The translations under genes were made by a program, and so were the position numbers. Below are positions 1 to 5,688 of a stretch of DNA of 6,574 bases, in pieces (position 1 is the stretch's first letter; each line of letters opens with the position of its first letter). The notes beneath the pieces are model-generated. The model ran no database searches and had not been told where the DNA came from. It saw only the letters and a program-made list of their open reading frames with translations. Source of the stretch: an uncultured Micrococcales bacterium (lineage in GTDB: Bacteria; Actinomycetota; Actinomycetes; Actinomycetales; Microbacteriaceae); assembly GCA_913056225.1 (NCBI GenBank), contig CAJXMQ010000054.1, positions 1 to 6,574 on the forward strand, written 5' to 3'.

Positions 1-636
1 CCTGTAGTCAACTAACTGTTCATCCTCACCTCGAGGTAGCGGCTGCTCAACCATGGAGATTTCAAGTTTTTCTAAGTGTTTGGTGAATTCTTTCAGCATG
101 GGCATATCCCAGCCCTGATTGACATCAATGATCAAACTGGCTTCAGGCCTTGCTTTTCTGATTTTTTCTAGGGCAATAATTGGTTCATCGGAATCGAGTT
201 TGATCTTGAGGTTTTTGAAACTTGAATACTCGCGAGCGGTATTCGCCATCTCATCGGGGCTAGAGATTCCAACTGTTGCAACTGTTTGCAGTTTCTTTGG
301 AGTTATCTTCAGCTTCTCCCAAACCGATATTGAGGACTGTTTGGACTCAAGATCCCATAAGGCGCAATCAATGGCATTGCGAGCAGCTGAGGGAGGCATC
401 AGTTGTTGCAGTGACTCTCTGTCAAAACTGGGAGTTGATTCAAAAAACTGGTTGATGGTTGCTAGCATCCAGTCTTGGTCTTGATCTAGGTAATAAACCC
501 CGTCTGCCTCCCCTCTTCCAGAAACACCTTCTTCGCTCAGGGTCACAACAACGCCTTGAAGAGAGTGAAAAACATGGCCGGTGATGGCAAAGGGTTGCTT
601 CAAAGGAAGCGAAAGTGGCTCGACCTTAGCTTTCAA
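1..636 (-). CDS. dgcA: N-acetyl-D-glutamate racemase / dipeptide-epimerase-like enolase superfamily enzyme (DgcA), 3' part off window
   Basis: The first 212 residues of a muconate-lactonizing/dipeptide-epimerase type enolase-superfamily protein are present; family members are about 320-330 residues, so roughly the last third lies beyond the left edge. The N-terminal capping domain (about 1-110) includes the family-like GRGEAD stretch (40-45) and NAIDCALWDL (87-96). The barrel shows the KxK motif LKIKL (K144, K146), which supplies a catalytic base lysine in this family, then the metal ligands D171 in IIDVNQGW and E197 in MVEQPLP. The third metal ligand and the opposite-face lysine would be off the window. 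I chose the TTG at 634-636: it has GAGG 6 bases upstream, and an in-frame TAG at 658-660 limits the start; the only other candidate is the TTG at 646-648. The start overlaps the end of the upstream dgcN by 11 bases, which implies translational coupling. Paired with DgcN, the expected role is converting N-acetyl-D-Glu to N-acetyl-L-Glu. From sequence alone, L-Ala-D/L-Glu epimerase activity remains possible. Confidence 0.85.
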   Translation of the reverse strand, partial: MKAKVEPLSLPLKQPFAITGHVFHSLQGVVVTLSEEGVSGRGEADGVYYLDQDQDWMLATINQFFESTPSFDRESLQQLMPPSAARNAIDCALWDLESKQSSISVWEKLKITPKKLQTVATVGISSPDEMANTAREYSSFKNLKIKLDSDEPIIALEKIRKARPEASLIIDVNQGWDMPMLKEFTKHLEKLEISMVEQPLPRGEDEQLVDYR

Positions 637-1648
637 TGAGTGCCTCAATGAGTCTGTCTACCCCAAAACGGATCGGGTCAACCACCACCACTCCGTATTG
701 CTTTTCCAATTGCCCCATCTGAGCTTTGGCCTCTTGCTCACTGAAGGCGGAGCTATTGACACTGATGCCTACACAGTGAATGTTTTTGTTTACTCTTTTT
801 CCTATATCGACTGTTCGATCAATCACATCTTGAATGCTTGGCAGGTCGAAATCGGGCCAGCCCTTAACTTTTTCTCGGCCTAACTCGGTGCAGACCACAA
901 AAGCATCAGGCTGCGAGCCCATGAGTAGTCCCATGCTTACCGCTGCATATCCTGGGTGGTGCAAAGCACCCTGCCCTTCAATCACATCCCAGTGATCTTG
1001 GTGGTTATCTGGCGATAAAACCTCTGCGGCTCCTGAGATGAAATCAGCAACCACCGCATCAATCGGCATTCCGCTTCCCGAGATCAGGATTCCGGTTTGA
1101 CCGGTTGCACGGAAACTCGAATCAATACCTTTGTCTGTCAGTGCCTGATCAATGGCAAGAGCTGTGTATTTTTTGCCTAGAGCACAATCTGTGCCAACGG
1201 TTAGAAGCCTCTTTCCGGAGCGCTTTCGGCCAGTGCCAACGGGGATGTTTTTAGGAGGGGTTCTGACGTCAATTAGTTCTCTGCCGAACTTGCTCGCTGC
1301 ATGGCTCAGTCGAGGATTGTCATTGAGTTTGGTGTGAACACCAGCAGCGATGTCCAATCCTGCTTCCAAAGCTTGTTCCATAACCTCTAGCCAGTGATCG
1401 GGAATTGAACCACCAACAGCGCTGGTGCCAATAATCATGGTTTTGGCACCTTGTTTGGCTGCCTCAGAAACAGTCATTTTGGGCAGACCAATGTCAACAG
1501 TCCCACCCTCTAGGTTGAGCTGAGCCAAGCAATCTTGTTTCCGCCAATGGGCAATACCCGCTCCTGTTTTGGCGTAAGTGGGGGAGGTCTCTTCACCCAA
1601 AAAAATCAAGTAGGGGGCTCTAAGTTCTACTGTTTTCAATTCCGTCAC
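626..1648 (-). CDS. dgcN: D-glutamate N-acetyltransferase, DgcN family (DUF1611)
   Basis: This is a complete cytosolic protein of the DUF1611 / DgcN family, 340 residues from the chosen start, the usual family length. Members of this family acetylate D-glutamate to N-acetyl-D-glutamate, which the partner racemase DgcA converts to the L form for catabolism. The N-terminal domain starts with APYLIFLG (11-18) and contains KTGAGIAHW and LEAGLDIAAGVHT (94-106). The C-terminal P-loop-like domain starts after PVGTGRKRSGKRLL, with GTDCALGKKYTA (152-163) as the nucleotide or acyl-CoA loop. FRATGQTGILI (179-189), DHWDVIEGQGAL (218-229) and GISVNSS (294-300) follow. The frame is open back to a TTG at 1699, but I prefer the GTG at 1646-1648: GGAGG lies 9 bases upstream (1658-1662), and the family's conserved region begins about 10 residues later. 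It overlaps dgcA by 11 bases and diverges from the K+ uptake genes. Assignment to the family is firm; substrate specificity follows the family. Confidence 0.9.
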   Translation of the reverse strand: MTELKTVELRAPYLIFLGEETSPTYAKTGAGIAHWRKQDCLAQLNLEGGTVDIGLPKMTVSEAAKQGAKTMIIGTSAVGGSIPDHWLEVMEQALEAGLDIAAGVHTKLNDNPRLSHAASKFGRELIDVRTPPKNIPVGTGRKRSGKRLLTVGTDCALGKKYTALAIDQALTDKGIDSSFRATGQTGILISGSGMPIDAVVADFISGAAEVLSPDNHQDHWDVIEGQGALHHPGYAAVSMGLLMGSQPDAFVVCTELGREKVKGWPDFDLPSIQDVIDRTVDIGKRVNKNIHCVGISVNSSAFSEQEAKAQMGQLEKQYGVVVVDPIRFGVDRLIEALIES

Positions 1649-1760
1649 TTGCTTTTGCCTCCAAATTCCGTGCTTCCCCCAGAATAAATGTGTTTCCAAA
1701 GCCTACTGCTGGTCACGATTTATCTGGAATGGGCGTAAAAATAAGCGTATAGTGTCGGAA
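1649..1760. promoter_or_regulatory. Divergent intergenic region between dgcN and trkH
   Basis: About 110 non-coding bases must hold both outward promoters. On the trkH side a TATAGT box is visible (listed separately). On the dgcN side the Shine-Dalgarno GGAGG is at 1658-1662, and a TATTCT hexamer at 1681-1686 on the minus strand could be a -10 box giving a leader of roughly 25 bases; it has no recognisable -35 box at 16-18 bases. I see no convincing inverted repeat that would mark an operator, and no riboswitch-like fold. Confidence 0.45.
1748..1753 (+). promoter_or_regulatory. -10 box TATAGT of the trkH-trkA operon, leaderless geometry
   Basis: TATAGT matches the TANNNT -10 consensus and ends exactly 7 bases before the GTG at 1761, so transcription would start on or next to the start codon. 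No Shine-Dalgarno sequence precedes either GTG (1752 or 1761), which agrees with a leaderless mRNA. A -35 match is poor (TGGAAT at 1725-1730, spacing 17). The same 7-base geometry recurs before copC in this window. Confidence 0.55.
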
Positions 1761-3131
1761 GTGAGCTCCACTTCGGCCAACGAGAAAAGGCTCCGACCTG
1801 CGCAAGCGGTCGTGATCGCCTTTGGGTCTGTCGCAATCATCGGAACCATACTTTTATTGATTCCCGCATCAACTGCAAGCGGGTCCTCAACCAGTTTTGT
1901 AACAGCCTTTTTTACAGCTGTTAGTGCCGTTTCCATCACTGGACTGACCGTTGTTGAAACCGCCACTCACTGGAGCTTTTTTGGTCATTTTGTGATTATG
2001 GTGCTGATTCAACTTGGTGGCCTGGGTATTGTTTCCTTTGCCTCCCTGGTTGGCCTATTGATCACGGGCAGACTTTCGCTTAGAGACCGCATGAACACAA
2101 TCAGTGAAGCGCGGATTAGTGGCATCAACAACATCCCCACGCTTTTGAAAAAGATTTTGTTTTTGTATGCAGGTTTTGAGTTGTTGATGGCAATTTATCT
2201 GACCACGGTTTTTTACTTCGGTCACAGCATGGATTTCCTAAAAGCACTTTGGTACGGAATCTTTCACAGCATTAGCTCTTTCAACAATGGTGGTTTTTCT
2301 TTATTTGAAGGATCCTTCACCGCTTATAACAATGACTTTTTTGTGATTGCACCGGTGATGATTGCGGTCATCGTTGGAGGCCTTGGATTTCCAGTTTTGA
2401 TCGAGGTTCACGAGCGCTGGCTGGCTTGGTTTTATAACCGTGCAAACAGGCCTAAAAAGTTTTCTCTGCACTCCAGAATCACCTTGGTAACGAGTGCGAT
2501 TTTGTTCTCTGGGGGAACGCTGTTCATTGCCATCTTGGAGTGGAATAACGACAAGACCTTTGGTGGCATGAACATCTTTGAAAAAATTTATAACGCCATG
2601 TTTGCCTCTGCCATGACTCGAAGTGGTGGGCTGAATTCCATAGACATCTCTCAAATGGACAGCGCTAGCTGGCTGGGGATGGATTTTCTGATGTTCATCG
2701 GTGGCGGAAGTGGAAGTGTTGCTGGTGGCATCAAGGTAACCACCATTGCCATTCTGTTCTACATTATTTGGACCGAGATTAGCGGTGAAACAGCCGTAAA
2801 CGTTGGCAACAGGAGACTTCCCAGATCCATTCAGCGTCAGGCCTTAACCCTGATCTCGCTTTCAACATTTACAATCCTGTTCACGACCATCGTGTTTGTT
2901 GCAGCAACTGATTTTGAGACCGACAGGGTGCTGTTTGATGTTATTTCAGCCACCGCAACCGTTGGTCTATCAACCGGTGCCGTGGCTGAATTTCCAGCCT
3001 GGGCACAAATTTGGATGTCAATACTGATGTTTGTTGGCAGACTGGGACCTGTGGTGGTGGCAAGTGCCCTGGCATTGCGAATTACCCAGCGCCACTATGA
3101 ACTACCGAAAGAGAGGCCACTAATTGGCTAA
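1761..3131 (+). CDS. ktrB: Potassium uptake channel subunit, TrkH/KtrB family
   Basis: An integral membrane K+ (possibly Na+-coupled) transporter subunit of the TrkH/TrkG/KtrB superfamily, 456 residues from this start, which is KtrB-like in length. The fourfold membrane-pore-membrane plan is visible through its selectivity-filter loops: SITGL (G61), NNGGF (G178), RSGGLNS (287-293, G290) and TVGLSTG (400-406, G402), all four keeping the filter glycine. The intramembrane gating loop of the third repeat is GGGSGSVAGGIK (314-325). The C-terminus has the family-typical GRLGPVVVASALAL. The third filter loop reads RSGGLNS where RTAGFNS is common, a mild variation. I placed the start at GTG 1761 because the TATAGT box lies 7 bases before it and overlaps the alternative GTG at 1752 (459 residues). 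The gene overlaps the start of the RCK subunit gene by 8 bases, the classical membrane-plus-regulator arrangement. I am sure of the family; the choice between the names trkH and ktrB is conventional. Confidence 0.93.
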   Translation: MSSTSANEKRLRPAQAVVIAFGSVAIIGTILLLIPASTASGSSTSFVTAFFTAVSAVSITGLTVVETATHWSFFGHFVIMVLIQLGGLGIVSFASLVGLLITGRLSLRDRMNTISEARISGINNIPTLLKKILFLYAGFELLMAIYLTTVFYFGHSMDFLKALWYGIFHSISSFNNGGFSLFEGSFTAYNNDFFVIAPVMIAVIVGGLGFPVLIEVHERWLAWFYNRANRPKKFSLHSRITLVTSAILFSGGTLFIAILEWNNDKTFGGMNIFEKIYNAMFASAMTRSGGLNSIDISQMDSASWLGMDFLMFIGGGSGSVAGGIKVTTIAILFYIIWTEISGETAVNVGNRRLPRSIQRQALTLISLSTFTILFTTIVFVAATDFETDRVLFDVISATATVGLSTGAVAEFPAWAQIWMSILMFVGRLGPVVVASALALRITQRHYELPKERPLIG

Positions 3132-3813
3132 AGCAGTTGGAACTTCACGTCCTCGCAGGCAGATTCATGCCAATGTATTGGTGATTGGTCTTGGTCGGTT
3201 TGGCAAAGCAATCGCCAGGGAACTGATGAAAAACGGTCATGAGGTTTTAGGAGTAGACACCGACGAGCAGATTGTTCAGCAAATGAGTGCGGAGCTCACA
3301 CAGTGTGTGAAGGCTGACACCACTCAGGATGCTGTTTTGAAAGAACTCAGTGTCAAGGACTTTGATTCTGCGGTTGTTGCTATCGGAGCTGACGTAGAGG
3401 CCAGCATCCTGACTGCAAGTCTTTTGTTGCAAAACGGTGTTGAAAACATCTGGGCCAAATCTAACTCAGAGCCTCACGGAAGAATTTTGAGGCAACTTGG
3501 CGTGAAGCATGTGGTCTTTCCCGAAAAGGACATGGGAAACCGTGTTGCCCACATGGTCAGTGGCGAGAGCTTGGATTATGTTCCCATCGATGAGGATTTT
3601 GTGATGGTTAAGGCAGAATCTCCAGATTCATTCAACGGAAAAAGCTTGGCCGACCTAAAGATCAGAAGTAACCACGGAGTGACCGTGGTTGCCACCAGCA
3701 AGGGTGATGGTCAATATCAACCAGCGTTTCCAGAGACCATCATTCAAAAAGGTGACGTGTTGGTGGTTGCAGGGCAAACCCAGCAGGTCGACAAGTTCTG
3801 CGCGATTGGCTAG
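3124..3813 (+). CDS. ktrA: Potassium uptake regulatory RCK subunit, TrkA/KtrA family
   Basis: A soluble 229-residue protein with one RCK_N plus one RCK_C domain. This is the length of KtrA-type subunits, about half that of the duplicated E. coli TrkA. The N-terminal Rossmann fold shows VLVIGLGRFGKAIA with glycines G22, G24 and G27, followed by the ribose-binding acidic residue D45 at the end of the second strand (VLGVDTDE). VKADTTQ and AVVAIGADVEASI follow as expected for nucleotide (ATP/ADP or NAD) binding. From about residue 150 the C-terminal TrkA_C domain runs through FNGKSLADLKIRSNHGVTVVA to KGDVLVVAGQTQQVDKF; in Gram-positives this domain often binds cyclic di-AMP, which cannot be judged here. 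The octameric ring would sit on the cytoplasmic face of the channel and gate it. The TTG start at 3124 lies inside the end of the channel gene (8-base overlap) with GAGG 7 bases upstream (3113-3116), pointing to translational coupling. Confidence 0.93.
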   Translation: MAKAVGTSRPRRQIHANVLVIGLGRFGKAIARELMKNGHEVLGVDTDEQIVQQMSAELTQCVKADTTQDAVLKELSVKDFDSAVVAIGADVEASILTASLLLQNGVENIWAKSNSEPHGRILRQLGVKHVVFPEKDMGNRVAHMVSGESLDYVPIDEDFVMVKAESPDSFNGKSLADLKIRSNHGVTVVATSKGDGQYQPAFPETIIQKGDVLVVAGQTQQVDKFCAIG

Positions 3814-3822
3814 GGGAGCGAA

Positions 3823-4224
3823 TTGAAATTTTTGCCAGTAGTTCTCATCTGGGTTTTATCCATGGGAATCGTGGTGCCATCGATGTATTTCTACCACCCG
3901 GTGAATGAGGTTTTTATCTCTTCGGTGGGAATGATGATGGTTTTGATGCTTTTAGTCGGCTGGGTGGGACTGCGATTTAATCCAAAAAAACCAATTGGCT
4001 ATTTTCTGCTGGCCCTAGTTTCGGTGATTAGTGGATTTATGGCACTGCAAGGGTTTGATGCGGTTTATGCAGTGAACTTCGCACCCGCTGGCGGCAGATG
4101 GACTGATGTCACCGAGGTCGCGATTGTTTCTGTGTTTCTATTCATTTTTGCTTTGATCAATCACTTGTTTTGGCCGAAGCGCAAAATAGATGATCAGTCC
4201 GATCAGCGGGAACAGGCCCAGTAG
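3823..4224 (+). CDS. Unrecognised four-helix membrane protein, third gene of the K+ uptake operon
   Basis: I do not recognise this 133-residue protein. It shows four hydrophobic stretches (about 4-24, 30-50, 57-77 and 97-117). A positively charged loop (RFNPKKP, 51-57) lies between helices 2 and 3, a loop of about 20 residues with APAGGRWTD between helices 3 and 4, and a polar tail WPKRKIDDQSDQ at the end. The second helix is methionine-rich (GMMMVLMLLV). No catalytic or metal-binding motif is apparent, and no signal peptidase site. The TTG start at 3823 is preceded by GGGGAG (3813-3818) and follows the RCK gene by only 9 bases, so it is almost certainly co-transcribed with the K+ channel genes. 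That makes an accessory role in K+ transport possible but unproven. Its last 87 bases are antisense to the end of copC, with codon boundaries aligned. Similar codon use to its neighbours, a good ribosome site and the helix pattern support a real gene. Confidence 0.75.
   Translation: MKFLPVVLIWVLSMGIVVPSMYFYHPVNEVFISSVGMMMVLMLLVGWVGLRFNPKKPIGYFLLALVSVISGFMALQGFDAVYAVNFAPAGGRWTDVTEVAIVSVFLFIFALINHLFWPKRKIDDQSDQREQAQ
4138..4224. other. Convergent 87-base, in-phase antisense overlap of two coding regions
   Basis: The four-helix protein (plus) and CopC (minus) each end inside the other. Codon boundaries coincide exactly: the TAG of CopC (4138-4140) pairs with CTA Leu106 of the plus gene, and the TAG of the plus gene (4222-4224) pairs with a CTA Leu codon of CopC. 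The end of helix 4 in one protein lies opposite the polar tail of the other, and the CopC anchor helix lies opposite the polar tail of the four-helix protein. There is no space for a conventional intergenic terminator. Confidence 0.8.
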
Positions 4225-4692
4225 CCAAAGCCATTGGATATCAATTTCTGATTCGGGGCTTGATTCATCAAGTGTCTCGATTGCCGTCTCACATTCGGTT
4301 CCAGCAACCATGCCATTGGAAACGTGACCGGTTGTATTTGCAACGCTAAATCTTTGAATTCCTGAGATTGGGTGACCATCACCACTCACTACCCGCCAAG
4401 AGACCGTGTAGTCGCCTGGCTGATCTAAATCGACTTTTGTGGAAACCAAATCACCATCAACAAATGCGCAAGAGTTGTTCTGCAAAACTGATTCTTCGCC
4501 AGCTGGACCAATTACTAAAATCTCGTTGCCGGAACCTATAGCCAGAACATCATCTGAAAACCTGAGGTTTATATCAATAATCCCAGCCTCAATCACTTCA
4601 CCCTCTTGGGGCTCGGCATCAACCAACTGGTCGTGGGCTTGGGCAGCGGTGGGCGCTAACAGCATAAGTGCCACCAGCAATAGAATCCTCAT
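4138..4692 (-). CDS. copC: CopC-domain copper-binding protein, secreted and membrane-anchored
   Basis: A 184-residue envelope protein of the CopC/PcoC/YobA family that binds Cu(II) outside the membrane. Residues 1-19 form a signal peptide (MRILLLVALMLLAP...) cut after AQA, so the mature chain begins with H20, the amino-terminal histidine that coordinates Cu(II) in CopC proteins. The beta-sandwich domain spans about 20-117 and ends in the family motif VVSGDGHPISG, with D105 and H107 as expected copper ligands. No methionine-rich Cu(I) site is seen. A linker of about 35 residues (acidic towards its end) leads to a single C-terminal transmembrane helix (about 153-171) and a short cytoplasmic tail. 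C75 and C134 are unusual extras that might form a disulfide. No CopD or YcnI-like partner is adjacent; the gene is apparently monocistronic. The ATG start lacks a good Shine-Dalgarno and has a TAGAGT box 7 bases upstream, so it is probably leaderless. The 3' end overlaps the convergent membrane protein by 87 bases. Confidence 0.88.
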   Translation of the reverse strand: MRILLLVALMLLAPTAAQAHDQLVDAEPQEGEVIEAGIIDINLRFSDDVLAIGSGNEILVIGPAGEESVLQNNSCAFVDGDLVSTKVDLDQPGDYTVSWRVVSGDGHPISGIQRFSVANTTGHVSNGMVAGTECETAIETLDESSPESEIDIQWLWLLGLFPLIGLIIYFALRPKQVIDQSKNE

Positions 4693-4699
4693 AACGAAA

Positions 4700-4705
4700 A
4701 CTCTA
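4700..4705 (-). promoter_or_regulatory. -10 box TAGAGT of copC, leaderless geometry
   Basis: TAGAGT on the minus strand fits TANNNT and is followed by 7 bases and then the copC ATG, so the mRNA would begin at the start codon. No Shine-Dalgarno lies just before the ATG. No clear -35 box is present 16-18 bases upstream. The spacing is the same as in front of trkH. Confidence 0.5.
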
Positions 4706-4709
4706 ACCT
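4704..4709 (+). promoter_or_regulatory. Possible -10 box TAACCT for the oxidoreductase-dacB operon
   Basis: TAACCT fits TANNNT and overlaps the copC -10 box by two bases on the opposite strand. A start of transcription near 4715-4717 would leave a leader of about 10 bases before the proposed ATT start at 4726. No -35 box is convincing, so this is only a candidate; the short divergent gap (4693-4725) limits where else a promoter could lie. Confidence 0.3.
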
Positions 4710-4725
4710 TTGGAAGCAGGGCATT

Positions 4726-5688
4726 ATTTCTATTCAGTGGGCATTAGTCGGGCCTGGCAAAATTGCCAGCCAAGTCGCAAGTGATCTGGCACTCGTAGGT
4801 AAACACTTCAAGGCAGTGTCGAGTAATGACCCCGCAAGGGCTGAGAGATTTGCCTCGGAGCACTCGGTGGAGCGGGTGTATCAAAGCTATGAGCAAATGT
4901 TTTCAGATGCAGAGATTGATGCTGTCTATATTGCCAACATCAACCCCCAGCACTACCCGATGGCAAAGCTCGCCCTGGAGCACGGTAAACATGTGTTGGT
5001 TGAGAAGCCTTTTGTGTTGAATGCCAATCAGGCCCGAGAGATTTACTCAATTGCCAATGCAAACAATCTGTTCGCCATGGAAGCTCTTTGGTCAAGATTT
5101 TTAGACCACTGGTTACAACTTCCAGGGCTAGTTGAAAAACACCTGGGGAAGATTATTTCGGTAGAGGCTGATTTCTCAGTTGAAATCTCACACGTGAAGA
5201 GACTCACCGAATTAGAGCTTGGCGGCGGAGCGTTACTAGACCTGGGTGTTTACCCGCTTAGCTTGGTGCAGATGCTTTTGGGCAAGGCTGATTCCATCAA
5301 AGCAACCGGTGAAATTCTGAATGGAGTTGATAAAAACCTCAAGGTTGACTTCAGCTTTGCCGGGGGAGCAAAGGCTGTTATAACCTCAGGTTTTGATTCC
5401 GATGGTCCGGTGACTGCAAACATCATTGGCGAAAACGGAAGCATCTCAATCGAATCAAGGTTTTATGAGCAGGCCAAGATCGAGGTTATGGCTAACGGCT
5501 CGGTTGTCTATGAGTTTTCTCCAAATCACCTGGGAAGAGGCATGCAACAGCAGTTTCTCGGGTTTGAAGCTGTAGTCGAAGCAGGTAGATTAGAGGCAGA
5601 GAATTTCACCCAGCGAGATTCGTTGGATGTGATGGAAATGATGGACGACATCCGTAATCAACTTGGAGTCGTCTACCCGGGAGAGTAA
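4726..5688 (+). CDS. Gfo/Idh/MocA-family NAD(P)-dependent oxidoreductase, probable ATT start
   Basis: A cytosolic dehydrogenase of the glucose-fructose oxidoreductase / inositol dehydrogenase / MocA family, 320 residues if read from ATT at 4726, the usual family length. The Rossmann domain begins ALVGPGKIASQVA with the GPGKIA dinucleotide loop at 9-14. The signature HVLVEKPF (E93, K94, P95) follows, with K94 the expected catalytic or cofactor lysine. The C-terminal domain contains GGGALLDLGVYPL (166-178), a motif typical of the dihydrodiol-dehydrogenase-like branch. The substrate (sugar, polyol or diol) cannot be told. No ATG, GTG, TTG or CTG exists in frame between the upstream stop (TAG 4681-4683) and the nucleotide-binding loop. 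The first ordinary start, GTG 4816, would delete the whole loop and yield 290 residues. ATT at 4726 gives MSIQWALVGPG, the normal family beginning, with GGAAG 9 bases upstream; ATT 4732 is the alternative. The stop overlaps the dacB ATG by one base. Confidence 0.85.
   Translation: MSIQWALVGPGKIASQVASDLALVGKHFKAVSSNDPARAERFASEHSVERVYQSYEQMFSDAEIDAVYIANINPQHYPMAKLALEHGKHVLVEKPFVLNANQAREIYSIANANNLFAMEALWSRFLDHWLQLPGLVEKHLGKIISVEADFSVEISHVKRLTELELGGGALLDLGVYPLSLVQMLLGKADSIKATGEILNGVDKNLKVDFSFAGGAKAVITSGFDSDGPVTANIIGENGSISIESRFYEQAKIEVMANGSVVYEFSPNHLGRGMQQQFLGFEAVVEAGRLEAENFTQRDSLDVMEMMDDIRNQLGVVYPGE

Noticed and set aside
119..484. Plus-strand open frame of 121 codons
   Set aside because: It lies antisense to dgcA, whose metal-binding and KxK motifs are clear; no domain or ribosome site supports the plus frame.
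581..883. Plus-strand open frame of 100 codons
   Set aside because: Antisense to the 3' part of dgcN; the translated product has no recognisable features.
1697..1699. TTG as start of dgcN (357 residues)
   Set aside because: No ribosome site; the family-conserved part starts about 27 residues later, and GTG 1648 has GGAGG upstream. It remains a possible alternative.
1703..1966. Minus-strand open frame across the divergent gap
   Set aside because: Antisense to the conserved first pore region of trkH; it would also occupy the promoter region.
2301..2654. Minus-strand open frame of 117 codons
   Set aside because: Antisense to trkH filter loops; shadow frame.
4191..4205. Small inverted repeat TGATC-5-GATCA in the convergent overlap as a terminator
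   Set aside because: Only a 5-base, A/T-rich stem with no proper T-run on either side; it lies within both coding regions and is likely chance.
4439..4747. Plus-strand open frame of 102 codons
   Set aside because: Antisense to the CopC domain, which has signal peptide, N-terminal His and DGHP motif.
4816..4818. GTG as start of the oxidoreductase
   Set aside because: It would remove the complete dinucleotide-binding loop GPGKIA, which is intact and in frame just upstream.
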